DNA of 64,000 nucleotides from Bizionia myxarmorum (GCF_008086205.1 NZ_VSKK01000001.1:992001-1056000), one strand, 5' to 3'. Shown: positions 44,161-53,672, counted from the stretch's first letter. The notes: generated from the letters alone by a model not told the origin. Program-made: numbers and translations.

Positions 44161-44186
44161 CCTATCAATTTTTGATAGGTTTTTTT
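44161..44186 (+). terminator. Intrinsic terminator of dnaE
   Basis: CCTATCA-ATTTT-TGATAGG is followed by seven T, 61 bp after the dnaE stop codon. Confidence 0.93.
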
Positions 44187-44327
44187 ATTTTTAATCCGCA
44201 GCCATTTTGTTTCGCTTTATAGTTTTATTTCGAAAAAAATAATAAAATTTTTATATCCTCAATGTTAACCTTTTGAATTAATTTCTATTAAAAGAAATAA
44301 CCACAGTTTAATTTAAAACATATAAAC

Positions 44328-45302
44328 ATGAAACTAAATTTTTTAAGAAGCTTATCATTAGCTTTAGTATCCGTAGTAATTTTCTCTTGTAGCAGCGATG
44401 ATGATCAGGTAGAAGTTGTTATTCCATCTGTTAACGGCTTATTTAATGTGCAAGACGCCACATTACAAACCAATCCGTTTCCAGCAGCCAATTCAGATAT
44501 GAGTTTGGAAATTTTAAGTATAAACGCCAATGTTATTCCTGGAGGAACTTCTTATGCCACCATTCAAACGAGCACGCCAGCGCGCAAATTATTAATTGGT
44601 GCTATAGATAGAATGGGTTATTATGAAATGCTACCTGAAAATAATGCCGATCTAAATCAAAATTTTATTTTAAAAATAAATCAGTTAATTACAGAGAATC
44701 GTTTTTCTGTTATTCTGGCTTATTTGGATGACAACAACCATGTAAGTCAACCAGTCTATGCCGATTTGCTTGTAACCACAGTTGGCACAGGAGCCTTGCA
44801 AGTGAGTCTCTCATTTGATAATGATAAAGATGTGGATTTACACCTTATTGAACCCAATGGCGATCATATTTACTACGGTAATATGAATAGTGCCAATGGT
44901 GGCTTTTTAGATTTAGACTCAAACCCAGCTTGTTCTATTGATGGGATTAACAATGAGAATATATTTTACTCAGACGATGCTACTTTAGAAGCCGGTATCT
45001 ATTATGTATATGTAGATATGTATGAAAATTGTAATGCTGACGTAGCCACTAACTTCGTAGCATCGGTTTATTTAAATGGTGTAGAAATTCCAACGTCAAC
45101 GCAAAATCCATTTGCAGGTAATTTTCCCGTAGGTTTTCCTAGCAATAGCGGTGGATCTGATATTGCAAATGACATAGCGCCTGTTTTCTCTTTTGAAATT
45201 TTAGAGGATGGATCTCGCGCTTCCAGAACTGGAAGAAAAATGGAGTCAATTTCATTATCACCATCTGCAATTAAGAAATTAGAGAAATCTAATAATAGAT
45301 AA
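44328..45302 (+). CDS. Lipoprotein of unknown function (YfaP/DUF2135-like segment)
   Basis: This 324-aa protein has a lipoprotein signal and Cys21 (SVVIFSC) followed by Ser/Asp, as in many Bacteroidota surface lipoproteins. The middle (LSFDNDKDVDLHLIEPNGDH, then GIYYVYVDMYENC) resembles the beta-sandwich DUF2135/YfaP module often attached to secreted proteins. I do not recognise a full-length family. It lies between dnaE and trxA with its own terminator, so it is probably a single transcription unit. Confidence 0.72.
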   Translation: MKLNFLRSLSLALVSVVIFSCSSDDDQVEVVIPSVNGLFNVQDATLQTNPFPAANSDMSLEILSINANVIPGGTSYATIQTSTPARKLLIGAIDRMGYYEMLPENNADLNQNFILKINQLITENRFSVILAYLDDNNHVSQPVYADLLVTTVGTGALQVSLSFDNDKDVDLHLIEPNGDHIYYGNMNSANGGFLDLDSNPACSIDGINNENIFYSDDATLEAGIYYVYVDMYENCNADVATNFVASVYLNGVEIPTSTQNPFAGNFPVGFPSNSGGSDIANDIAPVFSFEILEDGSRASRTGRKMESISLSPSAIKKLEKSNNR

Positions 45303-45325
45303 ATTTATAATTCAGTCACGTTTTA

Positions 45326-45361
45326 AGAAAACGCCATCATTGAAAGCGTTTTCTTTTTTTT
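45326..45361 (+). terminator. Intrinsic terminator of the lipoprotein gene
   Basis: Arms AGAAAACGC/GCGTTTTCT are followed by seven or more T, 24 bp after the stop codon. Confidence 0.92.
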
Positions 45362-45630
45362 AATATATAATAGAAAGTACCAAAACAACGTTTCTATAAT
45401 TACGTCACTGCAAACTATTAGTACAACTTTGGATACCTTTGAAAGCTTGATGTATTGGTTTTATTTTGAAAAGTGTTATTTACAATTACTTAGTATAGTG
45501 ACAGGCAATGTGGCAATAAACAAAACAAATTGTCAGGTTGTAAGCTTTGGCAAAATTTTTGACTAATATTGCATAGATGTCTGGTAACAGGCAGTTGAAT
45601 TTGAAGTATAACACATTAAACTAGAATATT
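45362..45630. other. Intergenic region upstream of trxA
   Basis: This stretch is AT-rich. A TAATATTG at 45564-45571 is one base from the TAnnTTTG promoter element. No other feature is evident. Confidence 0.35.
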
Positions 45631-45948
45631 ATGGCATTAGAAATTACAGATGCAACGTTTGAAGAAACAGTATTAAAGAGTGACAAACCTGTAATGGTTG
45701 ATTTTTGGGCTGCTTGGTGTGGACCATGTCGTATGGTTGGACCAATCATTGATGAAATTGGCAAAGAATACGAAGGTAAAGCCGTTGTTGGTAAGGTAGA
45801 TGTTGATGCAAATCAAGAATTTGCTGCTAAATACGGTGTACGTAACATTCCTACAGTATTGGTTTTTCAAAACGGTGAAGTAGTTGGTCGTCAAGTTGGT
45901 GTTGCACAAAAAAGTGCTTACACAGATGCTATTGACGCACTTTTATAG
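45631..45948 (+). CDS. trxA: Thioredoxin
   Basis: This 105-aa thioredoxin has the redox pair Cys30/Cys33 in FWAAWCGPCRMVGP, the buried Asp24 (MVDFW), and the cis-Pro in RNIPTVLVF. It is the normal length for TrxA and cytoplasmic, with no signal peptide. It reduces protein disulfides with thioredoxin reductase, which is not encoded here. A terminator follows 55 bp after the stop. Confidence 0.97.
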   Translation: MALEITDATFEETVLKSDKPVMVDFWAAWCGPCRMVGPIIDEIGKEYEGKAVVGKVDVDANQEFAAKYGVRNIPTVLVFQNGEVVGRQVGVAQKSAYTDAIDALL

Positions 45949-46003
45949 ATTTTTTTAGAAGCTAGAAAATTGACTCTAGTTTCGATTCAAAAAGATAAAA
46001 TAG

Positions 46004-46034
46004 AAAAGGTTTGCTGTTATGGCAAACCTTTTTT
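46004..46034 (+). terminator. Intrinsic terminator of trxA
   Basis: AAAAGGTTTGC-loop-GCAAACCTTTT followed by T. Confidence 0.92.
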
Positions 46035-46100
46035 AGTTTAGGGCTATGTTAATTTTTGCTTGACGCAGAATATCCAAATTATTAATCAAACGATTCTATT

Positions 46101-46200
46101 TTTCCCTTTGGGAAGATGACGCAAAAGCGACAGATGAGATAAAAATCATTAATCAATTATTCTTTCCCTTTGGGAAAGATGTCCAGAGGACAGAAAGGGA
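46101..46200. repeat. Two TTCCCTTTGGGAA palindromic repeats abutting a start codon
   Basis: The first copy has TTCCC-TTT-GGGAA at 46102-46114 and continues with GATGACGC...GCGACAGA. The second has CTTTCCCTTTGGGAAAG (46152-46168), then GTCC-AGA-GGAC and AAAGGGA up to position 46200. The second copy runs directly into the ATG at 46201, so its AAGGGA may act as ribosome-binding site. Confidence 0.75.
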
Positions 46201-47130
46201 ATGGATTTACAAAAAGAACTAAATAAAGCAGGCGGTTTTAAAAACTTGGAATTGTTAGCCAAACAAGTTGTGGAAGGTTTTGTTGCGGGTATGCATAAAA
46301 GTCCTTTTCACGGTTTTTCTGCTGAATTTGCGGAACATAAAATTTACAATCAAGGCGAAAGTACCCGTCATATTGATTGGAAGCTATTTGCTAAAACGGA
46401 TAAATTATTCACCAAACGTTATGATGATGAAACCAACCTCCGCTGTCATTTAATTGTAGACAATAGTAGTTCCATGCATTATCCAGAGCTTAAAGAATAT
46501 GGACTAAATCAGTTGAATAAAATTGCTTTTTCGGCACTGGCTTCAGCCTCATTAATGCATATTTTAAAAAAACAACGTGATGCCGTTGGCTTAAGTATTT
46601 ATAGTGATAATTATGATTTTTACGCACCAGAGAAAGGAAGTGAGCGTCATCATCAAATGTTATTACATCAATTAAACCAGATGTTGGTTAATAAACCAGA
46701 AGGTCGGCAAACGGATACCTATACCTATTTACATCAAATAGCAGAGAAAATTCACAGACGCTCTTTGATTTTCTTATTTACAGATATGTTTCAAACAGAA
46801 ACCGAGGACGATAAGTTATTTGATGCTTTAAGGCATTTAAAACATAATAAGCATGAAGTGGTATTATTTCATGTATTTGACAAGGAAAAGGAGCAGCAAT
46901 TCGATTTTGATAATGCTCCAAAGCGTTTTATAGATGTAGAAACCGGTGAACATATTAATTTATACGCAGACCGCATTAAAGAAACCTATGAAACCGCAGT
47001 GAAAGATTATTTTGAAGCCATCCGACTTAAATGTGGTCAATATCGGATTAATTATGTGGAGGCAGATATCAATAAAGATTTCAATAACATATTGACAACC
47101 TATATGATAGCGCGTGAAAAGTTTTTATAG
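46201..47130 (+). CDS. DUF58 domain-containing protein
   Basis: This 309-aa cytoplasmic protein has a DUF58/vWA-like fold. The hallmark GESTRHIDWKLFAKTDKLF is present, followed by the vWA-type metal site IVDNSSSM. Homologues are usually encoded with a MoxR ATPase and BatA/BatB proteins in an envelope-stress operon. Here none is adjacent, so it must act with partners encoded elsewhere or alone. The start codon touches a palindromic repeat. There is no clear terminator after it. Confidence 0.88.
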   Translation: MDLQKELNKAGGFKNLELLAKQVVEGFVAGMHKSPFHGFSAEFAEHKIYNQGESTRHIDWKLFAKTDKLFTKRYDDETNLRCHLIVDNSSSMHYPELKEYGLNQLNKIAFSALASASLMHILKKQRDAVGLSIYSDNYDFYAPEKGSERHHQMLLHQLNQMLVNKPEGRQTDTYTYLHQIAEKIHRRSLIFLFTDMFQTETEDDKLFDALRHLKHNKHEVVLFHVFDKEKEQQFDFDNAPKRFIDVETGEHINLYADRIKETYETAVKDYFEAIRLKCGQYRINYVEADINKDFNNILTTYMIAREKFL

Positions 47131-47162
47131 TCAAAAAAAGTTTAAAATTTATGACTAAAACA

Positions 47163-47193
47163 TTTGGCATATTGAAAAAGCTGCTTATATTTG
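47163..47193 (+). promoter_or_regulatory. Promoter of tRNA-Asp
   Basis: TTTG (47163-47166), exactly 19 bp, then TATATTTG (47186-47193) is a perfect match to the Bacteroidota TTTG-N19-TAnnTTTG consensus. The tRNA begins 58 bp downstream. Confidence 0.85.
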
Positions 47194-47251
47194 CAGCCGC
47201 TTGAGAGGTTATTACGTAAGTAAAAAATGCTTAAGCAAGCAATAAAGCAAC

Positions 47252-47325
47252 GGTCTGGTAGTTCAGTTGGTTAGAATGTCGCCCTGTCACGGCGAAGGTC
47301 GCGGGTTCGAGTCCCGTCCAGACCG
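47252..47325 (+). tRNA. tRNA-Asp (GTC)
   Basis: This is a 74-nt tRNA. Acceptor arms GGTCTGG and CCAGACC pair fully and the discriminator is G. The anticodon stem GTCGC-loop-GGCGA contains loop CTGTCAC, with anticodon GTC (Asp). The T arm is CGGGTTCGAGTCCCG. CCA is not encoded. A terminator follows. Confidence 0.97.
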
Positions 47326-47336
47326 CTAAAATTGCT

Positions 47337-47367
47337 AAAGCTTCAAGAAATTGAAGCTTTTTTTGGC
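47337..47367 (+). terminator. Intrinsic terminator of tRNA-Asp
   Basis: AAAGCTTCAA-GAAA-TTGAAGCTTT followed by T, 11 nt after the tRNA. Confidence 0.93.
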
Positions 47368-47404
47368 CATAAAACTGCCGTAGGTAGTTAAAAATTTAGT
47401 TGTG

Positions 47405-47613
47405 TTGTTTGATAGATGTAGTAGTCTATCAAGGGTTTAAGTAGTTAAACCGATGGAAAGCTTTCCTTTTTTCTGAATAAGAAGATTGGGATGCTTTTTT
47501 GTTTTAGGACTGTTTGTAATCTCTGAAAAGAGTAAAAACTAACTTTAAAAAGGGAGCTTAAAAGGTGTCCTTTTTTACTTTAGGTGTTCCAGTCTTTAAT
47601 TGAAAGGCTTTTT
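47405..47613 (+). ncRNA. Candidate structured noncoding RNA (unverified)
   Basis: A row of stems in a 600-bp gene-free stretch: GATAGA/TCTATC (47411-47430), GGTTTAA-GTAG-TTAAACC (47434-47451) and palindrome GGAAAGCTTTCC followed by T6 (47455-47472). Later there is AGTCTTT-AATTG-AAAGGCT followed by T5 (47591-47613). The stems with T-tracts look like terminators. No promoter element of good quality was found, so this is a low-confidence call. Nothing else is seen between here and the -7 element at 47876. Confidence 0.25.
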
Positions 47614-47875
47614 AGGCCGGTAGTACAAATTTACAGGAACTTCTTTTTCTAGGTTCAAATTAATTTTATGGTATTTGATACAAACTACAGTTCAGTACCA
47701 AAAAATTCTAACAAGTTGAGGTTCTGCTTAATTTATATGTTTCAAGGTTCTGAACACGAGTATTTTAAACATTAGTGCCAATATTTTAAAAATGAGGTTA
47801 TAATGATTTGAATATTGAAACTTTCTTGCTTAATAATTTTTTTTATATTAAAAAATAGTTAATTTAATAAAATCA

Positions 47876-47883
47876 TAATTTTG
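47876..47883 (+). promoter_or_regulatory. Probable -7 promoter element of the sigma-54 activator gene
   Basis: TAATTTTG matches TAnnTTTG, 60 bp before the ATG at 47944. The -33 box is not evident. Confidence 0.4.
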
Positions 47884-47943
47884 CATATAGCTTCTGAATT
47901 GCTGATATTGCATTGCGCATAATTTTCCCCTAATATTTTATAC

Positions 47944-50900
47944 ATGAGCCAATTCCCTAAAATATTGAGTGCTTCAGATGGCTTTCCATTTGGCGAAGGT
48001 ATTTTCCCAAAATTATTTCATAGTAATCCAACCCCTCAATCCCTTTTCAATCAAACGGATGGAAATATTATTGACGTCAATGAGGCTTGGGAGCGGTTTA
48101 CGGGTTATAAAAGAGAAGATGTTTTAGGTGTCTCTATAAAAAAGTTGGATCTTATTTTGTTTCATTCAGATGCCGAAAGAGATATTTTAGATGGGAACGA
48201 ACAATTTAAATATTACGAAGTTGAAATAAAAAAAGAAGATGAAGAGTCAGCTTATGGGTTGGCTACCTTTAAATTTATAACATTGGGAGAGTTAACTTAT
48301 GTGGTTTCAACCATTTTAGATGTTAGTGAATTAAAAGAATCTGAAAAAGAATTATTTCTTGCTAATAACTTTACGGAGAGTGTATTAGATAGTATGCATG
48401 AGGCTATATTCGTATATGATGCTAATCTTGTTTGTATAAAAGTTAATAAAGCATTTTTTGAATTGACGGGCTTTAAAGATAGCGAAGTAATTGGCACAAA
48501 AGTACCATTCATTCATTGGCCTCCTGAACATTATGATGCTATTGAAGACTACTTAAAAAGAATTTTAAATGGTTCCATTGATAAACGGGAGCAGCTAACC
48601 ATGCGTAAAGCAAATGGAGAAAGATTCGAAATCTCTATTTCTACCAGTGCTGTCAAGAATCTTAACAACAAAATTATAGGCTATGTTTCTACGGCCATTG
48701 ATATATCAGAACGATTAAGTTTTCAAAATGAATTACTGGAAAATTCTAAAAAATCTATTCAAAAAAAAGATGCAATTTTAAAGTTGGTGGATTTAGTTGG
48801 CAAGGATTTTAATGAAACGCTCAAAGAACTTACAACAATTGCTGCTCAAGTTATGGAGGTAAGTGGTGTGCGTATTTGGAAGTTCAATGCCATGGAAACC
48901 GCTATGCAGTGCATAAGTGCCTCTAGCTTAAATAAAGATGGTTTTAACGGTGATTCCATAGTACATACTAAAGATTATCCAAATTACTTTAAGAAACTTT
49001 ACAAGGACAGAAGTATTAGGGTGGATAATGCTTTTGAAAGTGATTTAACAAAAGAGTTTATTGAATTATATCTAGGTCCTTTAGGAATTTCTTCGGTGTT
49101 AGATGTCTTTATAAAAGGTAGTGATGGACTTTTTGGAGTTATCTGTTTTGAACATAAAGGTGAGCCTAGAAAATGGACCGATGAAGAAGAAGAGTTTGCC
49201 ATAATGATTGCCAGTATAGTTTCATTAGCAGTGGAAAATTCTGAACGTAAAAAGGTTGAAACGAAGCTGCTTATAGAAAAGGAATTTTCAGAAGAATTAG
49301 TAGATTCTTTGTTAGAAGGTTTGTCCGTTGTTAATTTGGATAAAAAAATTATTCGTGTTAACAATGCTTTATGTCAAATTACTGGATTTTCGGAAGATGA
49401 ATTAATAGGTGATAAATTGCCATTTAAATATTTCCCGCCGGAATGTTTTGATGAAATTTACAAAGCATTCCGTAATGTAAGTCAGGAAGAAAATGGTACG
49501 CGCCAATTAACGTTAATGCGAAAAAATGGCCAACGATTTCCGGCTTCCATTGCATTTTCAACAGTAAAGGATAAAAACGGCATTACCATAGCCTATTTTG
49601 CCACTATTATAGACATTTCAGAAAAAATAAGGGAAGAAGAAGTCTTACAGGAACGTATTGAACTTTCTCTAAAACGCAAAGAGGTTATTTCAAAATTAGT
49701 ATCTATAGTTGGCCAGGATTATGAGTCCACCATATATCTTATCGCTAAATTATCTGCTGAGGCTCTAGATGCGGATAGGGTAACGTTGTGGGAATTTAAA
49801 GATCAGGAAAATCAACTAGTAAGTAAGATTTTTTATAATGTAAAAGAAGATGTATTAGGAACTGAAGATTTGGTATTAAATAAAACCGATTTCCCTAAAT
49901 ATTTTGAAGTATTTGATACCAATTCAAGCTTAAGCGTTGCCAATATAAAAACGCATCCCATGATGAAAGCTTATGCTAAAACGTTTAACCATCCTTCTCA
50001 AATTACAAGTAGGATGGATGCGGTAATTCACGGTAAAGATATGCGATACGGGATTATGAGTTATGAGCGTTTTGGAGAAGCATGTAAAGCCTCTGATGAA
50101 GAAGAAAGCTTTGCGGCTTCTGTAGCTAATATTATTTGGCTTATGGTAGAAAGTAGAGAACGCATAACTGCTGAAAATCAACTTATAAAAGCAGTTAGTG
50201 AGCTTAAATATGTTAACAGTGAATTACATACGCTGAAAAAAGAGTTAGAGCAGGAAAACACGTATTTGCGTGAGGAAATTGATTTGGTTTTTAATTATGA
50301 AGAAATGGTTTATGGGAGCCGCGCCTTTAGTGATGTTTTAACCAATGTAGAGTTAGTAGCGCCAACCAGCGCAACGGTTTTACTTTTAGGAGAATCGGGA
50401 ACTGGTAAAGAATTAATAGCCCGTGCTATTCATAATATCAGTGCCAGAAAAAACAAACCGTTAATTAAGGTTAACTGTGCGGCAATTCCTAAAGAGTTAA
50501 TTGAAAGTGAATTATTCGGGCATAAAAAAGGTTCCTTTACGGGGGCTTTTCAAGATAAGTTGGGTAAGTTTCAATTGGCAGACGGCGGAACATTGTTTTT
50601 AGATGAAATTGGCGAATTACCTCTGGAAATGCAACCCAAGCTATTAAGAGCTATACAAGAATCGGAAATAGAGCAAATAGGTGGGACTAAAACGCAGAAA
50701 GTAGACATTCGCATTATCGCCGCTACCAACAGAGATTTGGAAAAAGAAATTAAGGCGAAAAACTTCCGTGAAGATTTATTTTTCAGAATTAATGTGTTTC
50801 CAATTACCATCCCGCCTTTACGTGATCGTATTGAAGATATTCCTATTTTAATTGAGCATTTTGTTAATAAGTTCAGTAAACTATATAATAAAGACATTAA

Positions 50901-51222
50901 ATATATTTCTGAAAAAACCAAGCGTAATATGCAAGCTTATTTGTGGCCTGGCAATATTCGTGAGTTAGAAAATTTGATAGAACGTGCGGTTATTTTATCA
51001 AATGACGAAAAATTAATTATTCCAAATTTTAAATCGTCATCTGAAGAAACATTAATTTCAGATACTATTTTATCTCTTGATGATGTGCAACGAATTCATA
51101 TTAAAAAGGTGTTAAAACAATGTAAAGGTAAAATTGACGGTCCTGAAGGTGCCGCCAAATATCTAGAAATACATCCCAGTACCTTGAGAGACAGGATGAA
51201 GAAATTAGGTATGGAGCGCTAA
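47944..51222 (+). CDS. PAS/GAF sensor sigma-54-dependent transcriptional activator
   Basis: This large activator of 1092 aa has two N-terminal PAS domains (about 35-130 and 140-255), GAF (about 275-435), PAS (about 440-565), GAF (about 590-745), and a short coiled coil. A sigma-54 AAA+ domain (about 795-1020) and a C-terminal Fis-type HTH (about 1045-1090, ending HPSTLRDRMKKLGM) follow. AAA+ motifs are Walker A GESGTGKE (816-823), GSFTGA (863-868, for the usual GAFTGA loop that contacts sigma-54), Walker B LFLDEIGE and FREDLFFRINVFPI. It lacks a receiver domain, so signals are probably sensed directly in the cytoplasm. Two palindromes and a -24/-12-like promoter follow the gene and probably are its targets. 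Confidence 0.94.
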   Translation: MSQFPKILSASDGFPFGEGIFPKLFHSNPTPQSLFNQTDGNIIDVNEAWERFTGYKREDVLGVSIKKLDLILFHSDAERDILDGNEQFKYYEVEIKKEDEESAYGLATFKFITLGELTYVVSTILDVSELKESEKELFLANNFTESVLDSMHEAIFVYDANLVCIKVNKAFFELTGFKDSEVIGTKVPFIHWPPEHYDAIEDYLKRILNGSIDKREQLTMRKANGERFEISISTSAVKNLNNKIIGYVSTAIDISERLSFQNELLENSKKSIQKKDAILKLVDLVGKDFNETLKELTTIAAQVMEVSGVRIWKFNAMETAMQCISASSLNKDGFNGDSIVHTKDYPNYFKKLYKDRSIRVDNAFESDLTKEFIELYLGPLGISSVLDVFIKGSDGLFGVICFEHKGEPRKWTDEEEEFAIMIASIVSLAVENSERKKVETKLLIEKEFSEELVDSLLEGLSVVNLDKKIIRVNNALCQITGFSEDELIGDKLPFKYFPPECFDEIYKAFRNVSQEENGTRQLTLMRKNGQRFPASIAFSTVKDKNGITIAYFATIIDISEKIREEEVLQERIELSLKRKEVISKLVSIVGQDYESTIYLIAKLSAEALDADRVTLWEFKDQENQLVSKIFYNVKEDVLGTEDLVLNKTDFPKYFEVFDTNSSLSVANIKTHPMMKAYAKTFNHPSQITSRMDAVIHGKDMRYGIMSYERFGEACKASDEEESFAASVANIIWLMVESRERITAENQLIKAVSELKYVNSELHTLKKELEQENTYLREEIDLVFNYEEMVYGSRAFSDVLTNVELVAPTSATVLLLGESGTGKELIARAIHNISARKNKPLIKVNCAAIPKELIESELFGHKKGSFTGAFQDKLGKFQLADGGTLFLDEIGELPLEMQPKLLRAIQESEIEQIGGTKTQKVDIRIIAATNRDLEKEIKAKNFREDLFFRINVFPITIPPLRDRIEDIPILIEHFVNKFSKLYNKDIKYISEKTKRNMQAYLWPGNIRELENLIERAVILSNDEKLIIPNFKSSSEETLISDTILSLDDVQRIHIKKVLKQCKGKIDGPEGAAKYLEIHPSTLRDRMKKLGMER

Positions 51223-51231
51223 TCGCTTCTA

Positions 51232-51281
51232 ACGGTATACCGTGGTTTTGCAGTTTGTCGAACATTCTGCACGGTATACCG
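51232..51281. promoter_or_regulatory. Pair of ACGGTATACCGT palindromes (candidate enhancer sites)
   Basis: ACGGTATACCGT (51232-51243) is a perfect 12-bp palindrome, and ACGGTATACCG recurs at 51271-51281, with 39 bp between their starts. They lie about 90-140 bp upstream of the candidate sigma-54 promoter, the usual place for activator binding. Confidence 0.6.
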
Positions 51282-51370
51282 AGAAATCGAATTGAATTCT
51301 ATAAACATACTTTTATTTTACTTCACTTAAAACCAGTTATATACGCTTTGTTGTTCTAGCTATTTTAAGT

Positions 51371-51387
51371 TTGGCACATATATTGGC
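51371..51387 (+). promoter_or_regulatory. Candidate sigma-54 (-24/-12) promoter
   Basis: TTGGCAC, then five bp, then TTGGC. The -24 half TTGGCAC is a full match to the YTGGCAC consensus. In the -12 half the TTG is in register, but the GC is displaced by one base (TTGGC instead of TTGCW). The start codon at 51418 is about 30 bp downstream. Confidence 0.45.
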
Positions 51388-51417
51388 ATACTCTTATTGC
51401 CCCAAATTTACTAATAT

Positions 51418-51831
51418 ATGAACGCGCTTACTTTACATCAGCTAGAGAGTGTCAAGTTCTGGATTGAAAATGATATTTTGTTCTGTAATTTTAATCAAAA
51501 CGATTATCATTGGTCAGAAGATGATGCCAAATCTCAAGTTTCCAAAATAGAAGAGCTCACCAAAGGCAAACGCATGCCATTTGTTATTGACGCTCGTGGT
51601 TTTACCGGAAATTTCGAGCCAAACGCAGCTAAAATATTTGCCGGGAGTAGCATGTTGAGTATTCTTAGTTTTCGTGTATTTATTGCAGATACCTTGCATG
51701 GGAAATTGCTAATAAGTTCTTATTCTAGAATTTATGCCCCGGATATCCATATTGAAGTATGTACAACTAAAGCAGAAGCTTTAGCTTATTGTGCAAAATC
51801 TCTAAAAATATATAATGCTAACAACAATTAA
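51418..51831 (+). CDS. Small STAS/SpoIIAA-like protein of unknown function
   Basis: This 137-aa soluble protein has an alternating beta/alpha pattern (IENDILFCNFNQNDYHWSED..., MPFVIDARGFTGNF..., AYCAKSLKIY) resembling SpoIIAA/STAS-like proteins often found next to PAS kinases in Flavobacteriia. I do not recognise a named function. A phosphorylatable Ser is not obvious at the usual place. Its end overlaps the following kinase gene by 17 bp, so the two are translationally coupled. It is the first gene after the candidate sigma-54 promoter. Confidence 0.75.
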   Translation: MNALTLHQLESVKFWIENDILFCNFNQNDYHWSEDDAKSQVSKIEELTKGKRMPFVIDARGFTGNFEPNAAKIFAGSSMLSILSFRVFIADTLHGKLLISSYSRIYAPDIHIEVCTTKAEALAYCAKSLKIYNANNN

Positions 51832-53665
51832 AAAGGCTTTTTTAAATATGCCTGACAAATCGTTATTGGCAGTTTTAGATAACCATCACATTATTGCTAT
51901 TTCAGACGCGCACGGAAAATTAATTTATTCCAATAGGAATTTTTTAAAAATCGTAGGTGCATCAGATGACGAATCTATAAATCAAACCCATCAGTTGCTG
52001 AAAGCTACTATTCATTCTAAAAAACTTTTTTGGGATGTTTGGAAAACGATTCTATCAGGAAATGAGTGGAAGGGTGTTTTATATCATAAAGCTACAGCCA
52101 CTAAAACCTATATTCTGAATACCACTATTACACCTATTCATAATTCTGAAGGGGACGTTATTCAGTATGTAACTGTTTGTAATGATGTTAGCAAATTTTA
52201 CCCGAAAACATTGGATCGCGGACGTTCTTCATGTGAAGAGAATTTGTGGTTAGAAAGTTTTTCAAAAGATATTTTGTATATTAATAAGCAGGGTAAAATT
52301 ATCAATACCTCGGAACATGCTTTAAAAGAAAGCCAAGATCATATTGTAGGTTGTTGCTTATTTGATTTTGTTAATCCTATTAATTACGATTTTGTTCAAA
52401 ATCAAATTCAAAAAGCTTTTAACCAAGGCAAGAAAGGTAAGTATCAGTCTTTAGGTTTGTCTTCCAAAGGAAATCAGACGGTTTACATTTCTAAAATAAA
52501 GCCTGTTTACAATCTAAATAAGGAAATTATTTATGCTACGGTAAAAACTAAAAAGCAAAAAGATAGTACCAAAACCAATACCCAACTTAAGGCTATTGAA
52601 ACCAAATACAGTAATATTTTCCAGTCTATTAACGTAGGGATTATTGTGGTTGCCAATAGTGTGGGAAATATTATTGAATGGAACAAAGGTGCCGAACTGG
52701 CTTTTGGTTACACCAGTTCAGAAATTATTGGAGAACCTTTAACTATTTTAATTTCAGATAAGCAAGTAGATACAGGAATTAAGGCGATTTTAAAAGCTAA
52801 AGATAACCTAGATAAGGATTCTTACAGTGAGAATATTGAAATGCTTGGACAGCGAAAAAATGGTGAAGAATTTCCTGTGGAATTTGCCGTGAGTCACTGG
52901 AAAAATGGGAAGGAAAATTTCTATTGTGCGTTTATGTTGGATATCACCAAACGTAAGGCTCTAGAAGCAAAATTAACCAAGACTTCTAAAGATTTGGAGC
53001 TGTTTCTATACCGTTCTGCTCACGACCTAAAAGCGCCATTAACATCTGCTGAAGGCCTTTTGCATTTGCTGAAAGAAGAAAATCTAGATAAAAATGCGTC
53101 ACAAATTGTGAATATGCTAGATGAAACTCTAGGTAAAGGCATGATGTTGTTAGATGATTTGGCTTTCGCCTCTGTTATTTCAGAAAAGCGACACGATATT
53201 TCAGCAGTCGATTTTCAGAAGGTAATAGGTGGTATAATGACAGCGCTGAAAGGCCTTAAAAACTTTCGGTCGGCCGCATTTCATATTGCCATTGAGCAAG
53301 ACGTAGATTTCTATTTCAATACGGATTTAATAGATTCCATTTTACAAAATTTAATACATAATGCCGTCAGCTTTATTAAAACAAAAACGGCAACCTATAT
53401 GCCTACCATTAGCGTGAAGATTCAGGTTACGAGCCAGGACGTTAATATAATTGTAAAAGATAACGGTTTTGGAATAAGTGAAAATCATATAGACAAAGTG
53501 TTCGATCTCTATTTCAGAGCTTGCAGTTCAAAATCCCAAGGCGCCGGTCTTGGACTATATATAGTAAAACGTATTGTGGACGACTTTAATGGCGAAGCAA
53601 GCGTAACCAGTGAAATTAATAAGGGCACAACATTTAATGTGTGTTTACCAAATCTAAAAGAATAA
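51815..53665 (+). CDS. PAS-domain sensor histidine kinase
   Basis: This cytoplasmic kinase of 616 aa has three PAS-like segments (about 15-125, 145-250 and 265-385; SNRNFLKIVGASDDE, WLESFSKDILYINKQG, NVGIIVVANSVGNIIEWNKG). HisKA with His403 (YRSAHDLKAPLTSA) follows, then HATPase_c with N box (LIHNAVSFIKT), DNGFGISENH and GAGLGLYIVKRIV. There are no membrane helices. It overlaps the STAS-like gene and is followed after 7 bp by a single-domain response regulator, its probable partner. The operon structure suggests feedback with the sigma-54 activator upstream. Confidence 0.92.
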   Translation: MLTTIKKAFLNMPDKSLLAVLDNHHIIAISDAHGKLIYSNRNFLKIVGASDDESINQTHQLLKATIHSKKLFWDVWKTILSGNEWKGVLYHKATATKTYILNTTITPIHNSEGDVIQYVTVCNDVSKFYPKTLDRGRSSCEENLWLESFSKDILYINKQGKIINTSEHALKESQDHIVGCCLFDFVNPINYDFVQNQIQKAFNQGKKGKYQSLGLSSKGNQTVYISKIKPVYNLNKEIIYATVKTKKQKDSTKTNTQLKAIETKYSNIFQSINVGIIVVANSVGNIIEWNKGAELAFGYTSSEIIGEPLTILISDKQVDTGIKAILKAKDNLDKDSYSENIEMLGQRKNGEEFPVEFAVSHWKNGKENFYCAFMLDITKRKALEAKLTKTSKDLELFLYRSAHDLKAPLTSAEGLLHLLKEENLDKNASQIVNMLDETLGKGMMLLDDLAFASVISEKRHDISAVDFQKVIGGIMTALKGLKNFRSAAFHIAIEQDVDFYFNTDLIDSILQNLIHNAVSFIKTKTATYMPTISVKIQVTSQDVNIIVKDNGFGISENHIDKVFDLYFRACSSKSQGAGLGLYIVKRIVDDFNGEASVTSEINKGTTFNVCLPNLKE

Positions 53666-53672
53666 AAAGAAA

